Assembly (NCBI RefSeq): GCF_030287405.1
Contig: NZ_JASVVV010000004.1
Location: 200,081-264,080, forward strand
Source: Halalkalicoccus sp. NIPERK01
Lineage (GTDB): Archaea > Halobacteriota > Halobacteria > Halobacteriales > Halalkalicoccaceae
Length of the DNA: 64,000 nucleotides
Reading direction: 5' to 3'
The notes beneath the pieces were generated by a model. That model saw only the letters and a program-made list of their open reading frames with translations, did no database searches and had not been told where the DNA came from. Made by a program: the position numbers and the translations under genes. This document shows, piece after piece, positions 7,701-14,932 of the stretch. Within the stretch, counting starts at the first letter, position 1, and every line of letters begins with the position of its first letter.

Positions 7701-9760
7701 TCGAGGACGACGGCTCGGTGACGACACGCCCGATCGAAGCGGTCTCGAAACACCCCGCTCCCGATCACTTGCTCGAGATCGAGACGCGAAGCGGCCGGCG
7801 GCTTCGGGTCACGCCGGATCACTCGATGCGCCGGTGGAACGACGGGGTCGAACGGATCACGGCGAGCGAACTCGAACCGGGAGATACGGTACCCAGTCCG
7901 AAACACCTCTCGATGAACGGTCAGGAACGCGAGATCGATCTCCTCGCCGAACTGCTTGCGTGTGACGCGATCTCGAACGAGGATCTGATGATTCGAGGGC
8001 TGGGCCCCGACCGAATCCGCGGCCTGTTCGACGACGCCACCTCCGGCGACACCTATCTCGACCGCGTCGCGGATCGCCTCGACGTCGCCGGCTCGACCGT
8101 CTACAACTGGGTCGGACGCGACAGCGTTCCGGCGGCGGTTCTCGTCGCCCTCTTCGACGAGGAGACGGTCGTCGAACGCCTTCCCGACGACGTCGAACTC
8201 GGCGTTCGACGCGATTCCGTCTCGGTCGACCGTGTCCTCCGAATCGACGAGAACGTGGGAACGCTGCTCGGATACTACACAGCCGAAGGGTTCACTCGAC
8301 AGGAGGACGGCCAGTTCTACCAGACGACGATCTGTACACCGGACGAACCCGTCCGAGAGCAGATCGTCGATACCTTCGAGACGGCCCTTGGCGTCACGGC
8401 GTACGAGGAAAACGAGTGGAAAGTCACCGTTTCCGGTCGGTTGATCGCCGCCCTGTTCGCCGACGTGCTCGATACCGGACCGGTCGCGGCGGACAAGCGG
8501 ATCCCCGACGTGGTTCTTGGCGGGACCGATAGCGTTCTCTCCGCGTACCTCGCCGCGTACTTTAGCGGCGACGGAAGCGTCTCGAACGACCGGCTCGATA
8601 TCCGGGCACACACGATCAGCGACGAGCTGAAAGAGGACCTGATCGCCGCACTGAAGCGGTTCGGGATCACGTCCAAGACCTACACCGAGACGCGTCGGAT
8701 AGAAACCGGTCCCGTCTCCGAGTTCTACGAGGAGTCCCCGGAGTTCGAGTCGTGGGTGCTCAAGATCACCTCCGAGAACGCCGTCAGGTTCGCCGAACTG
8801 ATCGGGTTCGACCTCGATCGGAAATCGGCCACCCTCTCGGAGGTCGTCGATTCGATCGACGCCCGTCCACAACGGCTGTTCGGCGACGGCGGCGAGGTCT
8901 GGCTCGACGAGGTCGTTGACGTTTCGATCGTGGAATCGGACGCCGATCACACGTATTCAGTGACTGTCGAGGACACGCATACGCTGGTCGCGAACGACCT
9001 CTTCACCGGCCAGTGCGACGGCGACGAGGACTGCGTGATGCTTCTAATGGATGGGTTGTTGAATTTCTCGAAGGAGTATCTCCCCGACAAGCGCGGCGGG
9101 CAGATGGACGCTCCCCTCGTGATGTCCTCGCGGATCGACCCCGCCGAGATCGACGACGAGGCCCACAACATGGACGTCGTCGAGCGCTACCCTCTCGAGT
9201 TCTACGAGGCGACCCGCGAGATGGCCGACCCCGGCGAGGTCGACATCAGGCTCGCGGAGGAATCCGTTGGGACTGACGACCAGTACCGTGGCTTTGCCCA
9301 CACCCACGACACCTCGAACATCGCGCTCGGGCCGGACCTCTCGGCGTACAAGACCCTCGGGTCGATGATGGAGAAGATGGACGCCCAGTTGGAACTGGCA
9401 AGAAAGCTCCGAGCAGTAGATGAAACCGACGTTGCGGAGCGCGTCATCGAGTACCACTTCCTGCCCGACCTGATCGGGAATTTGAGAGCGTTCTCCAGCC
9501 AGGAGACGCGCTGTCTCTCCTGCGGGAAGAAATACAGGAGAATGCCGCTGTCGGGCGACTGCCGGGACTGCGGCGGGAACGTGAACCTCACCGTGCATCA
9601 GGGGTCGGTCAACAAGTACATGGACACCGCCATCCGCGTCGCCGAGGAGTACGGCTGCCGGGAGTACACCAAACAGCGCCTGAAGATCCTCGATCGCTCG
9701 CTCGAGAGCGTCTTCGAGAACGACAAGAACAAACAGAGCGGGATCGCGGACTTCATGTGA
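4787..9760 (+). CDS. polC: DNA polymerase D large subunit DP2, intein-containing precursor
   Basis: 1657-residue precursor; about 1166 residues after removal of the intein (residues 919-1409). It is the catalytic subunit of archaeal replicative polymerase D. Visible features are an acidic low-complexity insert (about 283-302), a zinc region of CxxC pairs (CAECG, CPDCG, CPDCG, CARC; about 670-712), the catalytic-region stretch HASKRRN joined after splicing to CDGDEDCVMLLMDGL, then DKRGGQMDAPLV, and a C-terminal zinc finger CLSCG...CRDCGG. The last residues QSGIADFM fit a PCNA-interacting (PIP) consensus. The 3' end is duplicated at 10528, see the mobile element. It starts directly after the PPC-gene stop. 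Confidence 0.97.
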   Translation: MRGEDERYFERIESRLEEAFDRAETARLESGDPRPEVEIPVAKDMADRVENILGIPGVAERVRELEAEMSREEAALALAEDFAEGRVGEYETRDGKIEGAVRTAVALLTEGVVAAPIEGIDRVELLENDDGTECVRVYYAGPIRSAGGTAQALSVLVADYTRALLGVSEYQARDDEIERYAEEVGLYDKTTGLQYSPKDEETKFIARHCPIMLDGEATGDAEVSGFRDLERVGTNNPRGGMCLVLAEGIALKAPKIQRYTRELDEIDWPWLQDLIDGTIGEGEGSDDEDDESTDGDETEDTEPDEPAGPPRVEPATKFLRDLIAGRPVFSHPSRPGGFRLRYGRARNHGFATGGIHPATMHVVDDFLATGTQIKTERPGKAHGIIPVDTIEGPTVRLANGEVRRIDDAAEALEVRNGVERIIDAGEYLVNFGEFVENNHPLAPASYTFEWWIQEFENSAADVQALADSPHVDLESPSVEEALDWATEYDAPLHPAYTYLWHDLSTTQFEALADAVEEGTVKVGELELTRTQTVREALETLLVEHRQTAETLSVPEWRALVATMGFSEDLTREWDSLSEDARAWDGGQNAMKAVEEVAPFTVRERAPTRIGNRMGRPEKSEKRELSPAVHTLFPIGEAGGAQRDVAKAARYAPGMRDTPGEVEVSVGRRECAECGTHTFRGDCPDCGANTFPHYECPDCGTELEPDEAGRVECARCEVEGTSVERRTLDLDGIYHDALSALGEREGSFETLKGVKGLTSSHKTPEPMEKGILRAKHGVSAFKDGTIRYDMTDLPVTSVRPEELDVSVEEFRRLGYHDDVEGAPLEHDDQLVELKVQDIVLSDGAAEHLLKTADFVDELLEDYYGLDPFYEMTEREELVGELVFGMAPHTSAAVVGRVIGFTSAAVGYAHPYFHASKRRNCFHPEMKVWVRETNDNWRYNSIEDLVEGCLDDPRTDDFGTLVEELDGELFVPSIEDDGSVTTRPIEAVSKHPAPDHLLEIETRSGRRLRVTPDHSMRRWNDGVERITASELEPGDTVPSPKHLSMNGQEREIDLLAELLACDAISNEDLMIRGLGPDRIRGLFDDATSGDTYLDRVADRLDVAGSTVYNWVGRDSVPAAVLVALFDEETVVERLPDDVELGVRRDSVSVDRVLRIDENVGTLLGYYTAEGFTRQEDGQFYQTTICTPDEPVREQIVDTFETALGVTAYEENEWKVTVSGRLIAALFADVLDTGPVAADKRIPDVVLGGTDSVLSAYLAAYFSGDGSVSNDRLDIRAHTISDELKEDLIAALKRFGITSKTYTETRRIETGPVSEFYEESPEFESWVLKITSENAVRFAELIGFDLDRKSATLSEVVDSIDARPQRLFGDGGEVWLDEVVDVSIVESDADHTYSVTVEDTHTLVANDLFTGQCDGDEDCVMLLMDGLLNFSKEYLPDKRGGQMDAPLVMSSRIDPAEIDDEAHNMDVVERYPLEFYEATREMADPGEVDIRLAEESVGTDDQYRGFAHTHDTSNIALGPDLSAYKTLGSMMEKMDAQLELARKLRAVDETDVAERVIEYHFLPDLIGNLRAFSSQETRCLSCGKKYRRMPLSGDCRDCGGNVNLTVHQGSVNKYMDTAIRVAEEYGCREYTKQRLKILDRSLESVFENDKNKQSGIADFM
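7541..9013 (+). other. Intein within polC (491 aa) with LAGLIDADG homing endonuclease
   Basis: The host protein is interrupted after HASKRRN by a segment starting with Cys (CFHPEMKVWV) and ending DTHTLVANDLFTGQ, then Cys of CDGDEDC. The N-terminal splicing block and a TxxH-type block (RVTPDHSM) are visible near its start. Two LAGLIDADG-like motifs, LLGYYTAEG and LAAYFSGDG, indicate a homing endonuclease. A helix-turn-helix-like segment (RLDVAGSTVYNWV) lies between the N-terminal blocks and the first motif. The last residue is Gln rather than the usual Asn, as established for the Pyrococcus abyssi PolII intein, and the usual penultimate His is Gly. Both endonuclease motifs keep acidic residues, so activity is possible. 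Confidence 0.95.
9721..9754 (+). repeat. Direct-repeat copy 1: polC 3' end (left junction of the insertion)
   Basis: These 34 bases encode the last residues DKNKQSGIADF of polC. They match 10528-10561 at 33 of 34 positions, the first 27 bases being identical. The single mismatch is at 9748 (g) versus 10555 (a). Confidence 0.9.
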
Positions 9761-9787
9761 GAACAAGGGGCTATCTAGGAGACACCC

Positions 9788-9825
9788 ATCTTCGAGGAAT
9801 CAACCCCGGGGTAGGGTACGAAGAT
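9788..9825. repeat. Inverted repeat inside the small element
   Basis: ATCTTCG at 9788-9794 pairs with CGAAGAT at 9819-9825, around a CCCCGGGG palindrome. It lies between the left junction and the 3' end of the only gene. It could be a terminator or a replication or integration site; nothing distinguishes these. Confidence 0.4.
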
Positions 9826-9839
9826 CCCCTTCCACCAAC

Positions 9840-10472
9840 TCAAAACAACTCATTCATTCGCCGCTTGATTCTTCTACGAAGACTAGGTTTAGTAGACTCA
9901 ATTATTACCGTATCTCCGTCCCGCTTCAATTCGATAGTACCCTCTCTCGGCTCATGGGAACGACAGGCAACGGCATACGTGATTGTTGCTGAGTCATCCG
10001 TGAATTCCCCTATCCTCGTTGTGAACTGAAGGCCTATTTTAGAATAAATGATATCGTTTATCTGGAACATAATCCAATTTATATGGGATACGTCTTCTTC
10101 ATCTACTGTAAGACCGTTTTCTTCATCAAAAGAAAATACTTCAGTCTTTGGATGTATAATCTGATTATACTCAGCAAATGTTCCAAACATTTTCTCAGTA
10201 AGCAATTGGCTACTAGTATCTGTATCATTAACGTGGAGAATATTCATTCCTTCGAATTCCAATTCTATAAAAACATCTTCTGCGTATTTTCGACCATCAT
10301 TAACCACGTTGAAAAGTATTGGCGTTTGTTCTGCCTGATCTGGTTCTCCTAGAACATCAACATCTACGAATATATACGGCCTCTTCAAATAATACTTGTA
10401 GATAACAATAGCACCACTGAGAAGCCCTATAATCCATCCACCCCATTGTACAATTTCACTAATATCTACCAT
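9840..10472 (-). CDS. Hypothetical membrane-anchored protein of the small element
   Basis: 210 residues. One N-terminal transmembrane segment (WIIGLLSGAIVIYKYYL, about 12-28) is followed by a soluble, probably beta-rich domain starting RPYIFVDVDVLG, and a basic C-terminus (RRRIKRRMNELF). I do not recognise a family. Codon use is strongly AT-biased compared with all neighbours, which together with the flanking repeats indicates acquisition by transfer. The ATG at 10472 is preceded by direct repeats of ATCTGTCTT at 10478 and 10505. Function unknown; as the only cargo of the insertion it could serve defence, maintenance or exclusion, but nothing shows this. Confidence 0.7.
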   Translation of the reverse strand: MVDISEIVQWGGWIIGLLSGAIVIYKYYLKRPYIFVDVDVLGEPDQAEQTPILFNVVNDGRKYAEDVFIELEFEGMNILHVNDTDTSSQLLTEKMFGTFAEYNQIIHPKTEVFSFDEENGLTVDEEDVSHINWIMFQINDIIYSKIGLQFTTRIGEFTDDSATITYAVACRSHEPREGTIELKRDGDTVIIESTKPSLRRRIKRRMNELF

Positions 10473-10477
10473 ACACT

Positions 10478-10513
10478 ATCTGTCTTGTTACTTAATCCGA
10501 TAGAATCTGTCTT
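10478..10513. repeat. Direct repeats ATCTGTCTT upstream of the element gene
   Basis: ATCTGTCTT occurs at 10478-10486 and 10505-10513, a spacing of 27 bases, in the promoter region of the minus-strand gene. It may be a regulatory repeat or chance. Confidence 0.35.
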
Positions 10514-10527
10514 AGAGTATTTGAATT

Positions 10528-10561
10528 CGACAAGAACAAACAGAGCGGGATCGCAGACTTC
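10528..10561 (+). repeat. Direct-repeat copy 2: displaced polC 3' end (right junction)
   Basis: It repeats 9721-9754. In frame it reads FDKNKQSGIADFL followed by TAG, so it looks like the original polC terminus left behind by the insertion. The P450 gene starts 50 bases further on. Confidence 0.9.
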
Positions 10562-10615
10562 TTGTAGCCGTTCCCGCCGCAGAAGGTTGATGTGTGTCTC
10601 GATCCTACTGACAGT

Positions 10616-11848
10616 ATGAGTTCCGCAGAGCCGCGGGGGCTGCAGGCGTTCCCCGAGGCGCTCTCGTCGCGCGAGGCGTGGCTCGAACCGTTCGGGTGGT
10701 ACCGGGAGATGCGCGAGGACGCGCCGGTTCGGTACGATCCCGAGCGCGACTCGTGGGACGTCTTCCGCTACGCCGACGTCAAGCGGATCCTGAACGACGA
10801 CGCGACCTTCTCGGTCGACCCCGAGAAGGCGAGCGACTTCGTCGAACCCGAGGGCGAGGGCGCGGGGCTGATCCTCGATACGATGCTCTTCGAGGACCCG
10901 CCGCGCCACGACGACCTCCGCAGTGTTGTCGAGGACTCGTTTCGCCCGCGGGCGATTCGCGAACTTGAACCCCGGATTCGGGAGTTGACCCGCGAGATCC
11001 TCGACAGCATCCTTGAAGACGAGGGCGAGATGGATCTCGTCTCCGAGTTCGCCTACCCATTGCCGGTCGCGGTGATCGCCGAACTGCTGGGCGTGCCCGT
11101 CGAGGACCGCGACCGGTTCAAGGAGTGGTCCGACGCCATCGTCTCCTCGGCTGACGAGCGCGAGAGCGGCGCGGAGTTCGCACGGCGCCAGCAGGAGGTC
11201 CAGCGCGAGATGGGCTTTTACTTCCTCCAGCTCATCGAGGAACGCCGCGAAGATCCACGAGAGGACCTGATCTCGACCATCGCGACCGCCGAGGTGGGCG
11301 GCGAGCCCCTACCCCGCGAGGAGGTTCTGGGGACCTGCATGCTGTTGCTCGTCGCGGGCAACATCACGACGACGAACCTGATCACGAACGCCGTCCGGTG
11401 TTTCGGCGAGCCTGATGTCGACCTCCTCGGGACCTACACGGAGGCGGGCGCGGTTCCCACGATGGCCATCGAGGAGGCGCTTCGCTACCGCGCGCCCGTC
11501 CAGGCGATGACCCGCATCGCGACCGAGGAGGTGACGATGAGCGGCGAGACCATCGGCGCGGGCGACCGGGTCATCGTCTGGCTCGGCTCGGCAAACCGCG
11601 ACGAGCGACAGTTCCCCGACGGCGATTCGTTCGTTCCCGACCGCTCGCCAAACCAGCATCTCGGGTTCGGTCACGGCACCCACTACTGTCTGGGCGCGCC
11701 ACTCGCTCGATTGGAGGCCGAAGTCGCCCTCTCGGAACTGTTCGACCGGCTCGCGGACCTCGAACCCGTCGAAACCGACCTCCAGCCGACCCGCAGTTCG
11801 TTCATCTACGGCGTCGAGTCGCTGCCCCTGCACTACGCTACCGTCTGA
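10616..11848 (+). CDS. Cytochrome P450
   Basis: 410 residues from the ATG at 10616; an in-frame ATG 8 codons earlier is less likely. The heme-binding loop FGHGTHYCLGAPLARLE carries the proximal cysteine. The ExxR motif is in EEALRYRAPV, and the I-helix oxygen-activation segment is LLVAGNITTTNL. It is a soluble bacterial-class P450 without a membrane anchor, expected to hydroxylate a small hydrophobic substrate using separate electron donors. The substrate cannot be read from the sequence. It lies directly downstream of polC, separated by the small insertion. Confidence 0.93.
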   Translation: MSSAEPRGLQAFPEALSSREAWLEPFGWYREMREDAPVRYDPERDSWDVFRYADVKRILNDDATFSVDPEKASDFVEPEGEGAGLILDTMLFEDPPRHDDLRSVVEDSFRPRAIRELEPRIRELTREILDSILEDEGEMDLVSEFAYPLPVAVIAELLGVPVEDRDRFKEWSDAIVSSADERESGAEFARRQQEVQREMGFYFLQLIEERREDPREDLISTIATAEVGGEPLPREEVLGTCMLLLVAGNITTTNLITNAVRCFGEPDVDLLGTYTEAGAVPTMAIEEALRYRAPVQAMTRIATEEVTMSGETIGAGDRVIVWLGSANRDERQFPDGDSFVPDRSPNQHLGFGHGTHYCLGAPLARLEAEVALSELFDRLADLEPVETDLQPTRSSFIYGVESLPLHYATV

Positions 11849-11887
11849 GGGTGGATCTTTATGGCGTCCTGCGTCGAACCGTCACGT

Positions 11888-12211
11888 ATGAACGACGGCG
11901 AGACACCCGACGACGTCAGCGAGGAGGAGATCGACCGGATCGACTTCGGGCAGCCGGTCTTCGACGGGGAGGGCAATCGCCTCGGCAAGGTCCGCGGGTT
12001 CGACAACGCCGGATTCTACGTCACGATGCGCGAGGGCTACGAGTCCATGAGCGTCGAGCACGCCCGTTCCGGCGGCCAGTTCGGCGAGGCCGAACTCATG
12101 TGGCGCTGCACGGAGTGTGGCGAGATGGGCCGGATCGACGAGGGCCTCCCCGAGGAGTGTCCGAACTGTGGCGAACCCCGGGAATCGCTGATGTACTGGA
12201 CCGAAGACTAG
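11888..12211 (+). CDS. Rubredoxin-like / zinc-ribbon protein (DUF7130-like)
   Basis: 107 residues. The N-terminal half (FGQPVFDGEGNRLGKVRGFD) resembles a PRC-barrel-type beta domain. The C-terminal half has two CxxC pairs, CTECGEMG and CPNCGEPR, as in rubredoxin-like zinc ribbons. It probably binds zinc or iron; electron transfer is possible but unproven. The start follows a TATA-like CTTTATGG about 28 bases upstream. The stop is 2 bases before the panE GTG. Confidence 0.7.
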   Translation: MNDGETPDDVSEEEIDRIDFGQPVFDGEGNRLGKVRGFDNAGFYVTMREGYESMSVEHARSGGQFGEAELMWRCTECGEMGRIDEGLPEECPNCGEPRESLMYWTED

Positions 12212-12213
12212 CG

Positions 12214-13101
12214 GTGAGGATCGTCGTCTTCGGCGCGGGCAGTCTCGGGAGCCTCCTCGGGGGCCTGCTCGCGCGCGAACACCGCGTCACGCTGGTCGGG
12301 CGCGATCCCCACGTTTCTACCATTCGGGAGGACGGCCTGCGGATCTCGGGTGCTATCGAGGCGCACGTCTTCCCCGACGCGACGACCGACGCCGACCTCG
12401 CGGCGGATCTCGTACTCGTTACGGTCAAGAGCTACGACACCGCTCGGGCCGCCCGGACCCTTTCGACCGGCGAGTTCGGGGCCGTACTCTCGCTCCAGAA
12501 CGGGATCGGCAACGAGGACCGCCTCGCACGCGACCTCGACTCCCCGGTGCTCGCCGGAACGGCCAGTTACGGCGCGGCCCTCGAGAGGCCGGGCGAGGTC
12601 GCCTGCACGGGGGTCGGGCGAGTGGTCCTCGGATCGTCCGAGGGCGGCGAGAGCGCGCTCGCAGCGCGCGTCGGAGAGGCGTTCGCCGACGCCGGAATCG
12701 AGGCGACCGTCGCCGCCGACATGCCCCGACGGCTCTGGGAGAAGTGTGCGGTCAACGCGGGGATCAACCCCGTGACGGCGCTCGCAGGGATCGAAAACGG
12801 TGCGATACTGGCCGATCCGGCGTGGCCGATCGCCCGCGAGGCGGCCCGCGAGACCGCTCGCGTCGCCCGCGAGAACGGGGTCGAACTGGCCGAGGAAACG
12901 GCCGTCGGCGCGCTCCGGCGGGTCGCGAGCGCCACCCGTGAAAACACGTCTTCGATGGCGCAGGACCTCGAGAAGGGACGGCGAACCGAGATCGATGCGA
13001 TCAACGGCGCCGTCGTCGAGCACGCCCGGAGCGAGGTCCCGACGAACGCGCTGCTCGCGGGACTGGTGAAAACGTGGGAAACCTCGAAAGGACTGCGTTA
13101 G
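12214..13101 (+). CDS. panE: 2-dehydropantoate 2-reductase (ketopantoate reductase)
   Basis: 295 residues, GTG start (MRIVVFGAGSLGSLLGG), chosen because the Rossmann fold begins at once. The dinucleotide motif GAGSLGSLLGG is N-terminal. The conserved lysine/asparagine region LWEKCAVNAGINPVTAL and the C-terminal DLEKGRRTEIDAING match ketopantoate reductases. It reduces ketopantoate to pantoate for coenzyme A synthesis using NADPH. The gene is 2 bases downstream of the rubredoxin-like gene. Its last 4 bases overlap the convergent NifU-like gene. Confidence 0.88.
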   Translation: MRIVVFGAGSLGSLLGGLLAREHRVTLVGRDPHVSTIREDGLRISGAIEAHVFPDATTDADLAADLVLVTVKSYDTARAARTLSTGEFGAVLSLQNGIGNEDRLARDLDSPVLAGTASYGAALERPGEVACTGVGRVVLGSSEGGESALAARVGEAFADAGIEATVAADMPRRLWEKCAVNAGINPVTALAGIENGAILADPAWPIAREAARETARVARENGVELAEETAVGALRRVASATRENTSSMAQDLEKGRRTEIDAINGAVVEHARSEVPTNALLAGLVKTWETSKGLR

Positions 13102-13454
13102 AACGGCGCCTGCGGGCCTTCGTCGCTCGACTCGTCGTCGGTGGTCTCGCCGGGGAACGAGGGGCTCATGCCGCCGCCCATTCCGCCGTCGCCGCCCATG
13201 CCGGTCTCGGCGTGAACCTGCGTGATCTCGGGGATCTCCTTGACCATCCGGCTCTTGATCGCCTGGATCGTCATCGGGGAGATGCCACAGCCGCTGCAGG
13301 CCCCGCCCAGTTGGATCGTCACCTCGCCGCTCTCGCGGTCGAGGTTCTGGATGGCGGCGCTGCCGCCGTGCATCTGGATCTGCGGGAAGTTGCGCCGCAG
13401 GAAGTTCATCACGCGCTCGTCGAGGTCGTCCGCTTCCTGCGTGTCGGTGCTCAT
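13098..13454 (-). CDS. NifU C-terminal-domain protein (iron-sulfur scaffold)
   Basis: 118 residues. The Nfu signature GACSGCGISPMTIQ holds the CxxC pair that binds a transient cluster, preceded by FLRRNFPQIQMHGGSAAI. The tail is glycine/methionine-rich and acidic (GMGGDGGMGGGM), low-complexity and probably disordered. It likely delivers [4Fe-4S] clusters to target proteins. Convergent with panE. Confidence 0.85.
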   Translation of the reverse strand: MSTDTQEADDLDERVMNFLRRNFPQIQMHGGSAAIQNLDRESGEVTIQLGGACSGCGISPMTIQAIKSRMVKEIPEITQVHAETGMGGDGGMGGGMSPSFPGETTDDESSDEGPQAPF

Positions 13455-13582
13455 GTTCCCGGGTAGGGAGCCAGCGTTGATAGACCTTTGGACTGCCTCA
13501 TACTGTCGGCTGTACGGACGTACCCATCGCCGGGAACGGTCGGATCATCGGAGTTCCAATTAACGGGTTACAGCCGCCAGTA

Positions 13583-13900
13583 TCAGCGCTCGACGCCGAA
13601 CACCCGGTGGAGTTCGGTCTCGATCCGTTCGACGTAGGTTTCGAGTATTCCCTCGAAGCGCTCCCGTTCGACGATCACGCCCTGTAGCCGGTCGTAGGGG
13701 TTCTCGGGGAGGTCGACCGAGAACTCCCCATCCTCGTACTGGGGCTCGCTCTCGTTCAACACCTGTTGGTCGATCGCGTGAACCAACTCGGAGTCGTAGC
13801 GGTCGTTCATGTGCTCGAAGGCGTTCTTGTAGGCCCGCTGCAGCTCGTTGAAGTAGTGGACGTACTTGTCCTCGAACTTCGAGGGATCGAATTCGGCCAT
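13583..13900 (-). CDS. Conserved haloarchaeal protein (DUF5783-like)
   Basis: 105 residues, acidic and predicted mostly helical (FEDKYVHYFNELQRAYKNAF...). I recognise it as a haloarchaea-specific conserved protein of unknown function. No catalytic motif or membrane segment. Confidence 0.65.
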   Translation of the reverse strand: MAEFDPSKFEDKYVHYFNELQRAYKNAFEHMNDRYDSELVHAIDQQVLNESEPQYEDGEFSVDLPENPYDRLQGVIVERERFEGILETYVERIETELHRVFGVER

Positions 13901-14271
13901 ACCCGTCCCTTGAACGGCCCGGGTAAAAACGGGGCGGTGTCCCTATCCCGACGTTCTCTATCGCCACTACTGGTTTATCCACCGTGGCGCCGTGTGGTAC
14001 GTACCATCTGCGGGACCGGCAACGAGCGGGTAACGTGGATCTCCGCGGCCGGATGTCGCGTTCGGTATCGACAGCCACGATGCCGGTCCGATACTGGGGC
14101 CACCGATCCATACACACGATCGGTTATCACAGCCCCGTCGGTCGTGCTCCACGACCGGATCCGAGGAGCGACCGACGGCCATAAACCGGATACGGCGATA
14201 CGAAACCCACCTCATTCCGAGCCGATGCGGGTTTCACGGGGTGTATTACCCTCGCGGGTGTACGCTGGCGT
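13901..14271. other. 371-base non-coding region upstream of a Bat-like regulator
   Basis: No convincing gene is present. It holds a near-perfect hairpin at 14137-14176 (GTCGGTCGTGCTCC against GGAGCGACCGAC) and a TATA-like TGTATTACC near 14241, about 25 bases before the start at 14272. The length and the hairpin suggest a regulated promoter. Confidence 0.45.
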
Positions 14272-14931
14272 ATGAGCGCTACGATAGCAGAGATCGAACT
14301 CCCGACCGAGGAGTTCGCCCTCTCGGAAACGCTCTCGGAGATCGAGGACCTCGAATTCGAGGTCGAACGGTTCGTCGCCCACGACGCCGACCACGTCATG
14401 CCGTTCGTCTGGGTCAGCGGCGACGACGGCGACCGGATCGGGGAGACGCTCGAACGCGACGGCTCGGTGGAGGACCTCCAACTCCTCTCGGAACTCGACG
14501 GCGAGTGGCTCTACCGCATGGAGTGGATCGACCAGATCGAGACGTTGGTCCGGATCCTCGTCGAGGAGGACGGCTCGATCCTCGCCGCGTTCGGCGACGA
14601 GTCGGGCTGGCAGCTCCGCGTGCTCTTTCCCGAACGGGACGCGCTCTCGCGCACCTACGACTACTGCCGGGACGCCGGGCTCACGATGGACATTCGGAGC
14701 ATCTACCGGCTCGACGACGGCCGCGAGGGCCGGTTCGGCCTCACCGACGAGCAGCAGGACACGCTCGTCGCCGCCTACGAGCGCGGCTACTTCGACGTTC
14801 CACGGGAGATCACCCTCACCGACCTCGCCGACGAGATCGGGATCTCCCACCAGGCGCTCTCCGAACGCCTGCGTCGCGGGGAGAAGAGCGTCCTCGAGAA
14901 CACCGTCATCGTCGGCTCCGAGGGCGAGTAG
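14272..14931 (+). CDS. Bacterio-opsin-activator-type HTH regulator
   Basis: 219 residues. The C-terminal HTH_10 domain is clear: LTDEQQDTLVAAYERGYFDVPREITLTDLADEIGISHQALSERLRRG (about 158-205). The N-terminal domain (about 1-150) is the conserved haloarchaeal sensor-like part of small Bat homologues, starting AEIELPTEEFALSETL. It is probably a transcription factor responding to an unknown signal. A close paralogue is encoded at 20897. A TATA-like element precedes the start. Confidence 0.88.
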   Translation: MSATIAEIELPTEEFALSETLSEIEDLEFEVERFVAHDADHVMPFVWVSGDDGDRIGETLERDGSVEDLQLLSELDGEWLYRMEWIDQIETLVRILVEEDGSILAAFGDESGWQLRVLFPERDALSRTYDYCRDAGLTMDIRSIYRLDDGREGRFGLTDEQQDTLVAAYERGYFDVPREITLTDLADEIGISHQALSERLRRGEKSVLENTVIVGSEGE

Positions 14932-14932
14932 C

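Larger units (their letters stand above)
9748..10554. mobile_element. Small AT-rich element (807 bp unit) integrated at the polC 3' end
   Basis: The segment between the ends of the two 27-base identical repeats is one 807-base unit. It is visibly richer in A and T than the surrounding genes. It contains a single gene on the minus strand and no recognisable integrase. Just before the second repeat the element encodes RVFEF in the frame of the repeat, mirroring SVFEN of polC with synonymous codon differences. The element therefore carried its own diverged imitation of the polC end. This fits site-specific integration into a gene 3' end, with the element now supplying the last polC codons (ATG TGA) and the displaced original end (TTG TAG) lying at 10562. 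The mechanism is inferred. Confidence 0.7.

Noticed and set aside
10083-10352. 89-codon plus-strand frame in the small element
   Set aside because: AT-rich antisense of the better-supported minus-strand gene; Cys/Phe-rich composition unlike any haloarchaeal protein.
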